Shown here in pieces: positions 15,914 through 25,104 of a stretch of DNA of 64,000 bases. Below the pieces are notes generated by a model. That model did no database searches and was not told where the DNA came from. It saw only the letters and a list, made by a program, of their open reading frames with translations. The translations under genes were made by a program, and so were the position numbers. This DNA comes from Clostridia bacterium. Its GTDB lineage: Bacteria; Bacillota; Clostridia; Christensenellales; Aristaeellaceae. The first letter of the stretch is position 1. Each line of letters begins with the position of its first letter. The DNA lies in the NCBI GenBank assembly GCA_017395065.1, contig JAFPWH010000021.1, forward strand, positions 119,776-183,775, in the 5' to 3' direction.

Positions 15914-16419
15914 GGGTTATTTCCTTTCAGCGCGACGGGGATGGAGTACACCACCTCCGCGGCGTAAGTGCTGAGGCTTGCAATCTTGCGGTTCAGAAAA
16001 GCAAGATTTTGAATGTATTCCTGCGTGGAAGGCGGGTACGTTACGCCGTCGCAGAATACGTCGTTTGTGACGATCACGAGGTTTTCGCTCTTTTTCGACA
16101 GTGCCTCCACCGCCGGATAAATGCGCTTCCAGTCGCCGCCGTCGAACATTTCGTTCGCGAGCAGGTTCGGAAGGTCCTCCAGAAGTACCGTGCTTCCCGG
16201 CGCGATCTGGGCTTTCTCAAGGTCCATGGGGCATTCGAGCGTTATAAAGCCCTTGTCCGCCCGCTGCGCGCGGTGGCGCGCGACGCGCTTTACGCTTTCC
16301 TCGTCGTACACCCGCATCGTGGCGACGTAGATGCGGTTTTTTAGCTGCAGAAGAGACACGAGCTTTTCGGCGTAGGTGGACTTACCGCAGCCGCTGCCGC
16401 CGGTGATCAGCGCGATCAT
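15901..16419 (-). CDS. cobU: Adenosylcobinamide kinase/adenosylcobinamide-phosphate guanylyltransferase
   Basis: The 172-residue protein has the P-loop GGSGCGKST at 7-15 and RVARHRAQR near 45-53, holding the His that carries GMP. It phosphorylates and guanylylates adenosylcobinamide. The usual SNEVG motif is replaced by TNDVFCDG; a SNEVG-like motif is found instead in the small CobU paralogue two genes downstream, so the pair may have divided functions. It starts within an ATGA overlap with cobT. Confidence 0.9.
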   Translation of the reverse strand: MIALITGGSGCGKSTYAEKLVSLLQLKNRIYVATMRVYDEESVKRVARHRAQRADKGFITLECPMDLEKAQIAPGSTVLLEDLPNLLANEMFDGGDWKRIYPAVEALSKKSENLVIVTNDVFCDGVTYPPSTQEYIQNLAFLNRKIASLSTYAAEVVYSIPVALKGNNPCEF

Positions 16420-17471
16420 ACCGCGCCTCCCTTCTCGGTATAGGCGCGCATGCCGAGCCCGCTGAACGTGTGCACGCCGTCATAGACCCGAAGCGCCATG
16501 TCCAAAAGCGGCAAGACCGCCGCCGCGCCCGTGCCCTCGCCGAGGGCAAGGCCCGCATGGATGACGGGCTCGAGGCGCAGCTCCCCGTAAATGCGCCGCG
16601 CTGTCGTTTCCAGCCCCATGTGTGAAGCCAGCATGTATTCCCGTGCGGCAGGGCACAGCCTGCAGGCCGCAAGCGCCGCGGCCTCCACGATCACGCCGTC
16701 CAGGACGACCGGAACGCCGCAGGTCATTGCGCCGAGACACGCGCCCGCCATCGCGCACAGCTCGAGCCCGCCGACCTTGCCAAGCACGTCGACGGGGTCG
16801 GACGCGTCCGGGCGGTTTATGTCCAGGGCGCGCTGCACGGCGCGTTTCTTTCGCAAAAGCCCCTCGTCGCTCAGGCCCGCGCCCCTGTCCACCGCCTGCT
16901 CCACGGGCATACCGAGCAGCGCACAGCTTACGGCAGCCGTCGCGCTGGTGTTGCCGATACCCATCTCGCCCAGCGCGACGAGTTTTATGCCTTTTAGGCA
17001 CATTTCGCGCACCGTGTCGATGCCGGCCTGTATCGCTTCCTCTGCCGCCGTTCTCGTCATCGCCGGGCCGAGCGCCATGTCGTCTGTGCCGTACATGGTC
17101 TTTTTGCGTATCAGCCCGGGTTCGTCTACGTCCGTCAGCATGCCGACGTCCACCGCGTAGACGGGCGTATCCGAAACGGCCGCCATGAGGTTTACGTTGG
17201 ACGTGCCCCGGGCGATCGCCCGCGCGACCAGCGCGGTCACGCTTTGATCCGTCTGCGACACGCCCTCGGCCACGATGCCGTGATCGGCGCAGAAGATGAG
17301 GATGCAGCGCGGGAAGAGGGATACGCGGTCCGTTTTTTGGATCCCCGCGACGCGCGAGATCATGTCCTCGAGCAGCCCCAGCGAATGCAGCGGTTTTGCC
17401 ACGGCGTCCCAGCGCGCTTTCGCTCTTTCTTCGCATTTTCGGTCCGGTCGGTTGATCTGATAGGAAAGCAT
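16416..17471 (-). CDS. cobT: Nicotinate-nucleotide-dimethylbenzimidazole phosphoribosyltransferase
   Basis: The 351-residue protein has LPRCI-like FPRCILIFCADHG, the GxGEMGIGNTSATAA motif and the C-terminal LGEGTGAAAVLPLLD with the catalytic Glu. It makes alpha-ribazole phosphate, the lower-ligand nucleotide. The start ATG 17471 gives the typical length and lies 13 bases after the cbiB stop; an upstream ATG 17495 would overlap cbiB. Confidence 0.95.
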   Translation of the reverse strand: MLSYQINRPDRKCEERAKARWDAVAKPLHSLGLLEDMISRVAGIQKTDRVSLFPRCILIFCADHGIVAEGVSQTDQSVTALVARAIARGTSNVNLMAAVSDTPVYAVDVGMLTDVDEPGLIRKKTMYGTDDMALGPAMTRTAAEEAIQAGIDTVREMCLKGIKLVALGEMGIGNTSATAAVSCALLGMPVEQAVDRGAGLSDEGLLRKKRAVQRALDINRPDASDPVDVLGKVGGLELCAMAGACLGAMTCGVPVVLDGVIVEAAALAACRLCPAAREYMLASHMGLETTARRIYGELRLEPVIHAGLALGEGTGAAAVLPLLDMALRVYDGVHTFSGLGMRAYTEKGGAV

Positions 17472-17484
17472 GTTTTTTCTCACT

Positions 17485-18435
17485 TTACAATGCATTTACG
17501 ATAAATGCCGCGGCGGCGATCAGTAGGACCGCCGCAAGGCTCGTCACGTACAAAAGCCGGTTGGCCCTTGTGATGTCGTCCGGTTCGGCCGGGCGGTCGT
17601 CGTCGCCGATGGTGGGTTTTACGACGGTCTTTCCGAAGTAGGTATGCGTGCCGCCCAGCTGTATGTGCAGGCTGCCCGCCGCCGCGGCCTCGGACCAGGC
17701 GCAGTTGGGGCTCAAGTGATTGGCGTGGTCGCGCTTTACGATCCTGAGAGCGTTTTTCGCGTCCAGGCCAAGGAAAAACGCCGAAATGCACATCAGCAGC
17801 GCGGTCACGCGCGCGGGGACGTAGTTGAGCACGTCGTCCAGCTTCGCGCTCGACCAGCCGATGTCCCGGTACTTTTCGTCCATGTAGCCGACCATGGAAT
17901 CCAGCGTGCTTGCGGCCTTGAACGCCCACAGGAGCACGGGCCCGCCCAGCGCGGCATAGATCAGGAGCGAAACGACGCCGTCGGTCGTGTTTTCGGCGAC
18001 AGTCTCCACGGCAGCCTTTACGATCTCCTCTTCGCTTAGCGAATCGGTATCGCGGCCGACGATTCTGCTCACCTGCCTTCGCCCTTCTTCGATCCCCCGG
18101 CCGAGGGCACGCTTTACGCCCCGCGCCTCTTTGACCATGCTCGTAACGGCGATGCCCATCCAGTCGAGCAGCGCCATGCAGATAATGCGCGGCCAGCGCC
18201 CGATCAGCCCGCTGAGCTCGATGAGCGCGCCGGCCGCGAGCGCGGAGACGAGCACAGTGGAGGCAGTCAGCAAAACGGCGCTCCATCTCAGGTTTCCGCC
18301 CCTTGCGCGGAGCTTTTTTTCCATATAAGAGATGAAACGGCCGATCAGGCGCACGGGATGGTACAGCCATTCGGGGTCCCCGAGCACGAGGTCGAGCCCG
18401 TAGCCCATGAGAAGGGCAAGTATGACGTCCGGCAT
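17485..18435 (-). CDS. cbiB: Adenosylcobinamide-phosphate synthase
   Basis: The 316-residue membrane protein begins with LLMGYGLDLVLGDPEWLYHPVRLIG, the CbiB signature, and has SLSEEEIVKAAVETVAENTTDGVVSP-like middle and GGTHTYFGK at about 254. It attaches aminopropanol phosphate to adenosylcobyric acid. It is listed as cobD in some nomenclatures; here that symbol is used for the decarboxylase at 20627. It lies one base after cbiP. Confidence 0.95.
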   Translation of the reverse strand: MPDVILALLMGYGLDLVLGDPEWLYHPVRLIGRFISYMEKKLRARGGNLRWSAVLLTASTVLVSALAAGALIELSGLIGRWPRIICMALLDWMGIAVTSMVKEARGVKRALGRGIEEGRRQVSRIVGRDTDSLSEEEIVKAAVETVAENTTDGVVSLLIYAALGGPVLLWAFKAASTLDSMVGYMDEKYRDIGWSSAKLDDVLNYVPARVTALLMCISAFFLGLDAKNALRIVKRDHANHLSPNCAWSEAAAAGSLHIQLGGTHTYFGKTVVKPTIGDDDRPAEPDDITRANRLLYVTSLAAVLLIAAAAFIVNAL

Positions 18436-18436
18436 A

Positions 18437-19939
18437 TCACATCTCCCCGCGAATGATCCTGTAGATCGCGTCCATGTCGAGGCTGGCGCGCACGATGTCC
18501 GCGATTCGGTCGAATTCCCGCTCGCGGAATTCGTCCATCGTCAGAAAAGCGCTTTGGGGATCGCACACGCCCTTGCCTTTGCGGACGAAAGCGGCCAGCG
18601 CGCTGAAAAAGCGGCCGTCGTCGAACAGCCCGTGCAGGTAGGTGCCCAGCACGTTCCCTTCGGCGTTGCATACGCCGTCGGTCTCGCCGCGGATCGTAAG
18701 CCACGGCGCGCAGTCCTTTCCGAAGACGCTGCGCCCTGCGTGGATCTCGTAGCCGTCCAGCAGCGTGCCGTTCAGTTCGCTTAGCCACCCGCTCTTCGCG
18801 CAGACGGTGCCGGTGGATTGAACGGTCTTTTTTTCGGGCTCGAAAACGACCTCCATGTCGAGCAGGTCCATGCCCGCCAAAGACGGCACGTTCGATTCCG
18901 AATGCCCGGGGTCGCACAGTTTGCGCCCGAGCATCTGATAGCCGCCGCAAATGCCGATCAGCATCCCGCCCTTTCGCGCGTGGCGGACGATCGGCGCCTC
19001 CATGCCGCGGTTTCTGAGATCGATCAGGTCCTCTATCGTGTTCTTCGTGCCCGGCAGCACGACGACGTCGGCGTTTTCGAGGTCGGAGGCCTTTTCGGCG
19101 TAGTGCACGCGCACGCCCTTTTGCAGCGTGAGCGCCTGAAAATCGGTAAAGTTCGAAATGTGCTTGAGCCGTACGACGACGACGTCCAGATCGCCCTTCC
19201 CCGACGCGCGGCGGAAGCGCTCCGTCACGCTGTCCTCGTCTTCGAGCTCCACGTCCATCCAAGGCACCACGCCCAGAACGGGGATATGGATGCGCTCCTC
19301 CAGCATTCTGAGCCCGGGCTCGAGGATCTTGACGTCGCCGCGGAATTTGTTGATGATGACGCCTTTGACCCGCGCGCGCTCTTCGTCGGTCAGAAGCATG
19401 ACGGTGCCGAGGAGCGAAGCGAACACGCCGCCTAAGTTTATGTCGCCGACCAGCAAAACCGGCGCGTCCGCGGCCTCGGCCATCGACATGTTCACGATGT
19501 CGCCCTCGCGCAGGTTGATCTCGGCGGGGCTGCCCGCGCCTTCGATGACCACGCAGTCCACTTCGCTCTCCAGCGCGTCGTAGGTCGCCTTGATGCTCTT
19601 GCGCAGGGCGGGCTTATAGCGGTGGTATTCCATCGCGGTCATGCTTCCGATGGCCTTACCGTCCACGATGACCTGGCTGCGGCGGTCGCCCGTAGGTTTT
19701 AGCAGCACGGGGTTCATGCGCACGTCGGGCTCCATGCCCGCCGCCTGCGCCTGCGTGACCTGCGCGCGCCCCATCTCCTTTCCGTCGCGCGTGACGTAGG
19801 AGTTGAGTGCCATGTTCTGCGCCTTGAACGGCGCGACCTTCAGTCCGTCCTGCCTGAGTATCCTCAAAAGCGCCGCGCACAGCACGCTTTTGCCGACGGA
19901 GGAAGCCGTTCCCTGGATCATCAGTGATTTGCCGCGCAT
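18437..19939 (-). CDS. cbiP: Cobyric acid synthase
   Basis: The 500-residue protein combines an N-terminal dethiobiotin-synthetase-like ATPase (MIQGTASSVGKS at 7-18, FKAQNMALNS near 39) with a class I glutamine amidotransferase-like domain (IGICGGYQMLG with catalytic Cys near 333, YEIHAGRS late). It amidates four side chains of adenosylcobyrinic acid diamide. The length is typical for CbiP/CobQ. Confidence 0.96.
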   Translation of the reverse strand: MRGKSLMIQGTASSVGKSVLCAALLRILRQDGLKVAPFKAQNMALNSYVTRDGKEMGRAQVTQAQAAGMEPDVRMNPVLLKPTGDRRSQVIVDGKAIGSMTAMEYHRYKPALRKSIKATYDALESEVDCVVIEGAGSPAEINLREGDIVNMSMAEAADAPVLLVGDINLGGVFASLLGTVMLLTDEERARVKGVIINKFRGDVKILEPGLRMLEERIHIPVLGVVPWMDVELEDEDSVTERFRRASGKGDLDVVVVRLKHISNFTDFQALTLQKGVRVHYAEKASDLENADVVVLPGTKNTIEDLIDLRNRGMEAPIVRHARKGGMLIGICGGYQMLGRKLCDPGHSESNVPSLAGMDLLDMEVVFEPEKKTVQSTGTVCAKSGWLSELNGTLLDGYEIHAGRSVFGKDCAPWLTIRGETDGVCNAEGNVLGTYLHGLFDDGRFFSALAAFVRKGKGVCDPQSAFLTMDEFREREFDRIADIVRASLDMDAIYRIIRGEM

Positions 19940-19940
19940 G

Positions 19941-20642
19941 TTACGTCTCCTTCGGTCTTTCGATCAGTATTACGTGAATGTCCCTTTCCAGCGCGGGTAC
20001 GACCTTTTCTGCTACGCCGCCCTGCGCGCCGGAATCCTTCGTGACCATCACGCGTATGTTCAGCATGTCGTACAGCGCCGCGTTGAAGGCCGCGCTGAAG
20101 GGCCCCTGCATGGCGATTATGTGCGCAGGCGCAACGCCCGCCTCCGCGCAGAGCCGGAGCGCCTCCGCGCTTGGCAGCACGCGCACCCAGATCCTGGCGG
20201 GGTCGATCACATCCGTATAGCTCTTCAGCGTATGGCTGCCCGTCGTCAGAAGGACGTTGCCTTCGGTGCGCGAAAGCGCCCTTGCGGCCTGCAGTGTGTC
20301 GCTCGCGTGCTCGACGTAGCGCACCCACTCCCCCTCGCTCGCTTGGCGTTCGACGCGCTCGCAGGGAATGTTCAGCTGCCCGCAGCACGCCCTGATGTTC
20401 GCGGTCGCACGCACGGCGTAGGGGTGCGTGCAGTCGACGACCTTTTGGGGGTTTTCGTTCTTCAAAAAAGCCGTCATTTCATTAAAGTCCAGCGCGCCCA
20501 CGCGGCAGGGCAGATCCTTCGGCAAAAGGGCGCGCGCGTATTCGCTCGTGACGCACACGGTCACGTTTTCGCCGCTTTCCCTGAGCCGGACGGCCAGTTC
20601 CCTGCCCTCGACGGTGCCGCCGAAAATCACGATTTCAGACAT
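19941..20642 (-). CDS. cbiJ: Cobalt-precorrin-6A reductase
   Basis: The 233-residue protein has the N-terminal FGGTVEGRELA motif, DCTHPYAVRATANIRA near 90, LLTTGSHTLK and VTKDSGAQGGVAEK near the C-terminus, all typical of CbiJ/CobK. It reduces precorrin-6A with a nicotinamide cofactor. It overlaps the cobD decarboxylase gene by 16 bases. Confidence 0.94.
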   Translation of the reverse strand: MSEIVIFGGTVEGRELAVRLRESGENVTVCVTSEYARALLPKDLPCRVGALDFNEMTAFLKNENPQKVVDCTHPYAVRATANIRACCGQLNIPCERVERQASEGEWVRYVEHASDTLQAARALSRTEGNVLLTTGSHTLKSYTDVIDPARIWVRVLPSAEALRLCAEAGVAPAHIIAMQGPFSAAFNAALYDMLNIRVMVTKDSGAQGGVAEKVVPALERDIHVILIERPKET

Positions 20643-21613
20643 TGTTTCAGTTCCTCGACAAGAAGTTCGTTCTGCTCTTCCGTTTTGACCGCAAGGCGCA
20701 AAAAGCTCTTTCCGAGGCCGAAGGAAGCGCAGGAACGAACGAGGATGCGCCTTGCCTTAAGCCTCCTTACGGCCTGTTCCATGTCCTGCCCGAAGTCGCA
20801 AAGAAGAAAGTTTGCCCCGGACGGGAATACGCTTGCGCCGAGCGCGCGGAGCTGTGCTGCAAATTCTGCCCGCCGCGCGGCGTTCAGGACCGCGTCCCTT
20901 CGAATGTCGTCCAGATGCATCGGAAGCTCCGCGGCGATCAGTGCGGCAAACGCGTTGAGCTGCCACGGCAGGGCCGTTTCGCCAAGAAGCGCGATCTTTT
21001 CCCTGTCCGCGCAGATATAACCCAGCCGCACCCCCGGGACGCACAGGATCTTGGTGAGCGATCCCACGACCGTCAGCCCCTTCGTCACGTCCGTTCGCAC
21101 GCTGCATTCGGGACAGTAATCGATAAAGGCTTCGTCGACGACGAGCTCTCCGGCGAAAGACATAACGCGGCGGTACTCCGAAAGCACCTGTTCGCGGCTG
21201 AGCGTCTCCCCCGTGGGATTGTTCGGGTTGCAGAGCACGCGCGTATCGCCCGGCGCAATCTGCATATCGTCCGCAGAAGCACAGAGGCGCCCGTGCGCTT
21301 TTGCCCGCGCCGCGTATTCGCCGAAGGTCGGTTCGTCGATCAGCACGCGGCCCCGGCCCTGCGAAAGCATAAGGTCGATCGCGTACGCGCCGCCCGCCGT
21401 TGGCAGTATGCGGTCCTCGTCCACGTTCGCGTAGGCGGCCAGCCCTCTTTTCGCTTCCCGCATCGACGGATCGGGATAGTAGCGCACGTTCTCCGCGGCA
21501 CGGCGAAACAGCTTTTCGACCCAAGCCGGCGTGCCCTCCGGACGGAGGTTGGCAGAGAAATCCAGCCATTCGTCGGGAGATGATCCCTGCCACACGTTTC
21601 CGCCGTGCGTCAT
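20627..21613 (-). CDS. cobD: L-threonine-O-3-phosphate decarboxylase
   Basis: The 328-residue PLP-dependent class I aminotransferase-fold protein starts MTHGGNVW and has DFSANLRPEG, NPNNPTGE, VVDEAFIDY and the PLP lysine in VGSLTKILCVPGVRLGY. In this operon it matches CobD, which makes aminopropanol phosphate for the nucleotide loop. A histidinol-phosphate aminotransferase is the alternative but context argues against it. It begins in an ATGA overlap with cbiA. Confidence 0.92.
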   Translation of the reverse strand: MTHGGNVWQGSSPDEWLDFSANLRPEGTPAWVEKLFRRAAENVRYYPDPSMREAKRGLAAYANVDEDRILPTAGGAYAIDLMLSQGRGRVLIDEPTFGEYAARAKAHGRLCASADDMQIAPGDTRVLCNPNNPTGETLSREQVLSEYRRVMSFAGELVVDEAFIDYCPECSVRTDVTKGLTVVGSLTKILCVPGVRLGYICADREKIALLGETALPWQLNAFAALIAAELPMHLDDIRRDAVLNAARRAEFAAQLRALGASVFPSGANFLLCDFGQDMEQAVRRLKARRILVRSCASFGLGKSFLRLAVKTEEQNELLVEELKQCLKS

Positions 21614-22911
21614 GGCCAGAACCTTTCTATGACGTCCGGCCTTCCGGCGAAATACACGTGCGCGAACGCAGCGAGCGTATTGTGCTTTTCGTAGCCGCAC
21701 GTCCATTTTCTGTTCGGATCGGAGGCCTTGGTGATTTCGTAGGCGCAGCCGATCTCTTCCGTCGCCTCCGTTACGGCGCGGTGGAATTCGTGTGCCGGAA
21801 AGGTAAGGCCCGTTCTGTCCCTGACCGTGACGTAGCCGAAGCGCTGCAGCTTTTCCGTCATGCGGCTTTTTAGCGGCAGCGCGCCGCACATCGGGCGCCC
21901 GTCTATGCTTTGGCCAAGGTACATCAGTCCCCCGCACTCCGCGTAGCAGCGCAGACCGTTTTCGAGCGCGGTTTTGACGCTTTTGCGCATCGAAGCGTTT
22001 TTTTCGAGCGTTTCGGCGTAGACCTCGGGATAACCGCCGCCGATGTACAGCCCGTTCAGGTTTTCGGGCAGCGCACCGTCCCTTAGCGGCGAAAAGAATA
22101 TAAGCTCCATGCCCAGGTTCTTCAGCGCCTCCAGATTTGCGTCGTAGTAGAAGTGAAACGCTTCGTCCAGCGCGACGCCCAGACGGTAGCCGTCCCTCCG
22201 GCGAAGCGATTTGTTTTCGGCTGTTTTTTCTGTTTCGGGTGCCTTTGACGCGAGCGAAAGGATCTTGTCGAGCCGAAGCGTGCTTTCGGCAAGCGGCGCG
22301 GCCTCGTCGATTCTTTGCATAAGATCGGGGGTCTCCCGCGCGGTCACGAGGCCGAGATGCCTCGACCGGAGCGTGAGCGCGGCCTGCTTCGTAAGGCAGC
22401 CCACGCAGTCCAGGCCGGTATATTCCCCGATCGCGCGTTCGATGAGCGCGTAGTGCCTGTCACCCGAAGCGCGGTTTACGAGCACGCCGCAGATGCCGCT
22501 GTCTTCCCTGAGCGTCTGAAAGCCCTTGACCGTCGCAGCGACGCTCGCCGCGCCGCCCGATGCGTCCGCGACCAAAATAACGGGCGTCTTCGTCATGCGG
22601 GCAAGCTCCCAAGTGGACGAACGCATTTCGAGCGCGTCGAGCCCGTCATAGTAGCCCATCACGCCTTCGATCACCGAAATGTCGGCCTTCCGGCCGAGCA
22701 GGCGTTTGATTTCGCTTTCGCGCATCAGCCAGGTATCCAGATTGTAGGACGCCCGGCCGGTCACGCGCCTGTGAAAGCCGGGGTCGATGTAGTCGGGACC
22801 GGCCTTGTAGGGTGCGACGTCAAGGCCGCGCCGTTTCAGGCAGGCCATGAGCAAAAGCGACGCGGTCGTTTTTCCGCAGCCGCTGCCCGTGCCCGCGACG
22901 AGCAGTCTCAC
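21610..22911 (-). CDS. cbiA: Cobyrinic acid a,c-diamide synthase
   Basis: The 433-residue protein has the P-loop AGTGSGCGKTT at the N-terminus, YKAGPDYIDPGFH, and a C-terminal amidotransferase domain with YIGGGYPEVYA and AECGGLMYLG containing the catalytic Cys. It amidates the a and c carboxylates with glutamine. GTG 22911 overlaps the cbiC stop as GTGA. Longer upstream readings simply run antisense-like through cbiC. Confidence 0.95.
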   Translation of the reverse strand: MRLLVAGTGSGCGKTTASLLLMACLKRRGLDVAPYKAGPDYIDPGFHRRVTGRASYNLDTWLMRESEIKRLLGRKADISVIEGVMGYYDGLDALEMRSSTWELARMTKTPVILVADASGGAASVAATVKGFQTLREDSGICGVLVNRASGDRHYALIERAIGEYTGLDCVGCLTKQAALTLRSRHLGLVTARETPDLMQRIDEAAPLAESTLRLDKILSLASKAPETEKTAENKSLRRRDGYRLGVALDEAFHFYYDANLEALKNLGMELIFFSPLRDGALPENLNGLYIGGGYPEVYAETLEKNASMRKSVKTALENGLRCYAECGGLMYLGQSIDGRPMCGALPLKSRMTEKLQRFGYVTVRDRTGLTFPAHEFHRAVTEATEEIGCAYEITKASDPNRKWTCGYEKHNTLAAFAHVYFAGRPDVIERFWP

Positions 22912-23528
22912 GCGCGCACCCCCTCGATGCCGTACAGAAGCGCGTTCACGATCGCCGCCGCGACGTTGCTTCCGCCCCTTCGGCCCATGGCCGCGATGCA
23001 GGGAAGGCCGCTTTGCCAGAGCTTTTCCTTGGCCTCCACGACGTTTACGAAGCCCACCGGCACGCCGACGACCGCCGTGTCTTCGGGCAGTCCGTTTTCT
23101 TGCGAGATTTCCAAAAGAGACAAAAGGAACGTCGGCGCGTTCCCGCAAACCAGCAGTTTCGGGCCGCGGATCTTCAGCGCGCGCTCCATGCTGACGTACG
23201 AGCGGGTGACGCCGCGCTGCTTTGCTTCCTTCGCGACGTCCTCGTCCGCCACGAAGCACAGCGCCTTTGCGCCCAGCTTGCTCAGCGCGCTTTTGCTGAT
23301 GCCCGCAAGGGCCATGTTGGTGTCGGTCACGACGGTCGCGCCGTTTTTCAGCATGTTTCGCATAAGATTGACGATGCCCGGCGTAAAGCGCATCGTCTCG
23401 GCAAAGGAGAAGTCCGCCGTCGCGTGGATGACGCGCTTGACGATGGGCTTTATTTCTTCGTCCAGTTCGACCCGAAGCTCGCTTTCGATGATCTCCATGC
23501 TCCTGTTTTCAATTTCCATCGGCAGCAT
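22908..23528 (-). CDS. cbiC: Cobalt-precorrin-8 methylmutase
   Basis: The 206-residue protein has RVIHATADFSFAETMRFTPG near 33 with the catalytic His, VVTDTNMALAGI and the C-terminal GFVNVVEAKEKL and GRRGGSNVAAAIVNALL. It moves the C11 methyl to C12 to form cobyrinic acid. Starts at ATG 23528 (directly after the cobO stop) and 23519 are both possible. Confidence 0.95.
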   Translation of the reverse strand: MLPMEIENRSMEIIESELRVELDEEIKPIVKRVIHATADFSFAETMRFTPGIVNLMRNMLKNGATVVTDTNMALAGISKSALSKLGAKALCFVADEDVAKEAKQRGVTRSYVSMERALKIRGPKLLVCGNAPTFLLSLLEISQENGLPEDTAVVGVPVGFVNVVEAKEKLWQSGLPCIAAMGRRGGSNVAAAIVNALLYGIEGVRA

Positions 23529-24053
23529 TTACCATTCCACTCCCTTCCGCGCGGGCAGTTTTTCCGTGATATAGGGATGCTTTTCGGCGGCGATGCGGCT
23601 GAGGTAATCCGCTTTCTCCGCAAGCCAGTCCGGTACGGTCCGCCCCGTGACGACGGTCTCGCCGGATTCCAGCGCGCAGCCGATCAGCTTTTCGGCGCAG
23701 TCCTTTTCCGCCATGCCCGTCGTAAGCGCGATGCCCAGTTCGTCCAGCACGATCATTTCGGGACGCCACAGGCGTATCTTTTCGCACGTTTCCAGCGCAA
23801 ACGCCGTCTGCTCGGCATGCGCCTGCCGCTTTTCCTCTTCGTTCATGCGCGAGGTAAAGCCTTTGATCGGTTTTGCCGCCGTCACGCAGACGTTTTCAAA
23901 TTTTCCGAAGGCGATCAGTTCGCCCGAATTGCCCTTTTTCATGAATTGCGCGACCAGTACGCGCTTTTGGTGCCCGGCGGCCCTGAGCGCAAGGCCCATC
24001 GCCGCCGTGGTCTTGCCCTTGCCTTCGCCCGTATAGACGTGCAGTTTGTTCAC
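23529..24053 (-). CDS. cobO: Cob(I)yrinic acid a,c-diamide adenosyltransferase
   Basis: The 174-residue protein has the P-loop TGEGKGKTTAAMGLALRAAGH and VLDELGIAL, typical of CobO/BtuR-type adenosyltransferases, which attach the adenosyl group of the upper ligand using ATP. GTG 24053 is chosen because GAGGAG lies 10 bases upstream; an upstream in-frame ATG at 24071 has no ribosome-binding site and overlaps cbiD. Confidence 0.94.
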   Translation of the reverse strand: MNKLHVYTGEGKGKTTAAMGLALRAAGHQKRVLVAQFMKKGNSGELIAFGKFENVCVTAAKPIKGFTSRMNEEEKRQAHAEQTAFALETCEKIRLWRPEMIVLDELGIALTTGMAEKDCAEKLIGCALESGETVVTGRTVPDWLAEKADYLSRIAAEKHPYITEKLPARKGVEW

Positions 24054-24060
24054 GCTTTGC

Positions 24061-25104
24061 TCACTCCTCATAATGCCCCAGCGGGTTTCCCTGCCCGTCC
24101 AGCATGATCGTATCCACTCTGAGCGCCCCTTTTGTCCGCGCGTGGCAATAGGCAGCCGCCCTTTCGCAGAGGGCATCCCATACTTTTTCGTATCCCGCCT
24201 CGCGGATCGTGGGTATGACCCCGTCCAGCGTGACGCTCTCCATTACTTTCTTTATCAGTTCCGTCGGCGCGCCCATCAGCGCAAGAAGCGCCGCGACGGG
24301 TTCGCGCCGGCCGTCGCCGTATTTGCTGTGCGTCTGCATGCATCCGCCTGCGACCTTGGCGAGCTTTCCCGGCTGCCCCGCGAGGAGGACCTTTTCAAAG
24401 CCCAGCTCCACGGCGGCATCCAGCGCAAAGCCCACGAAGTTGCTGATCTGCACACACCGAAGTTCCGGCCTCAGCCTGCCGAGCGCCGTTTCGCCCTGAC
24501 TGCCGAAGACGAGCGCGAGCGATTTTGCGCCGTTTTCCCTGCGCATGTTCATTTCAAGGCGTATCGTGTCCGTGAGCGCTTCCTCGCTCATCGGCCTTAC
24601 AACGCCCGTCGTGCCGAGGATCGACAGCCCGCCCAGGATACCGAGGCGCGGATTGAACGTCTTTTCCGCCTTCTCGCGCCCGCCCGTAATGCCCACGGTG
24701 ACGTTTGCCGCGTTTTTCGCAAACACGCTTCGCACCGCTTCCGTGATCATGCGCCTCGGCACCGGATTGATCGCCGCTTCGCCCACGGGCAGCTTGAGCC
24801 CCGGGAGCGTGATCGTTCCCACGCCCTCGCCGGCGAGAAAGGCGATTTCTCCCGCTGTCGGAAGGATCTGCACCTCCGCCCAGACCTCCGAGCCGTCGGT
24901 TATGTCGGGGTCGTCGCCCGAGTCCTTCCAAACCGCGCAGCGATACGGTCCCAGCGCATGGACGTCCGGCGCGTAGACGCGGCCTTCGGGCACGACGATT
25001 TCCACCTTTTCGGGGCATTCGCCGTCCCTTTGCCAAAGGCACGAGGCCAGCGCGCAGGCTGCCGCGCACGAGCCGGTCGTGAAGCCCTCTCTGAGAGTCG
25101 TCAT
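24061..25104 (-). CDS. cbiD: Cobalt-precorrin-5B C1-methyltransferase
   Basis: The 347-residue protein begins LREGFTTGSCAAACALA, the CbiD signature, followed by VVKDSGDDPD-like WKDSGDDPDITDG, GVGTITLPGLKLPVGEAAINPVPR, and LSILGTTGVVRPMSEEA. It methylates C1 in the anaerobic pathway. It overlaps cbiG by 4 bases. Confidence 0.96.
   Translation of the reverse strand: MTTLREGFTTGSCAAACALASCLWQRDGECPEKVEIVVPEGRVYAPDVHALGPYRCAVWKDSGDDPDITDGSEVWAEVQILPTAGEIAFLAGEGVGTITLPGLKLPVGEAAINPVPRRMITEAVRSVFAKNAANVTVGITGGREKAEKTFNPRLGILGGLSILGTTGVVRPMSEEALTDTIRLEMNMRRENGAKSLALVFGSQGETALGRLRPELRCVQISNFVGFALDAAVELGFEKVLLAGQPGKLAKVAGGCMQTHSKYGDGRREPVAALLALMGAPTELIKKVMESVTLDGVIPTIREAGYEKVWDALCERAAAYCHARTKGALRVDTIMLDGQGNPLGHYEE

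Noticed and set aside
22912..23259. N-terminal extension of cbiA
   Set aside because: It runs through cbiC in another frame; GTG 22911 directly before the P-loop fits CbiA length.
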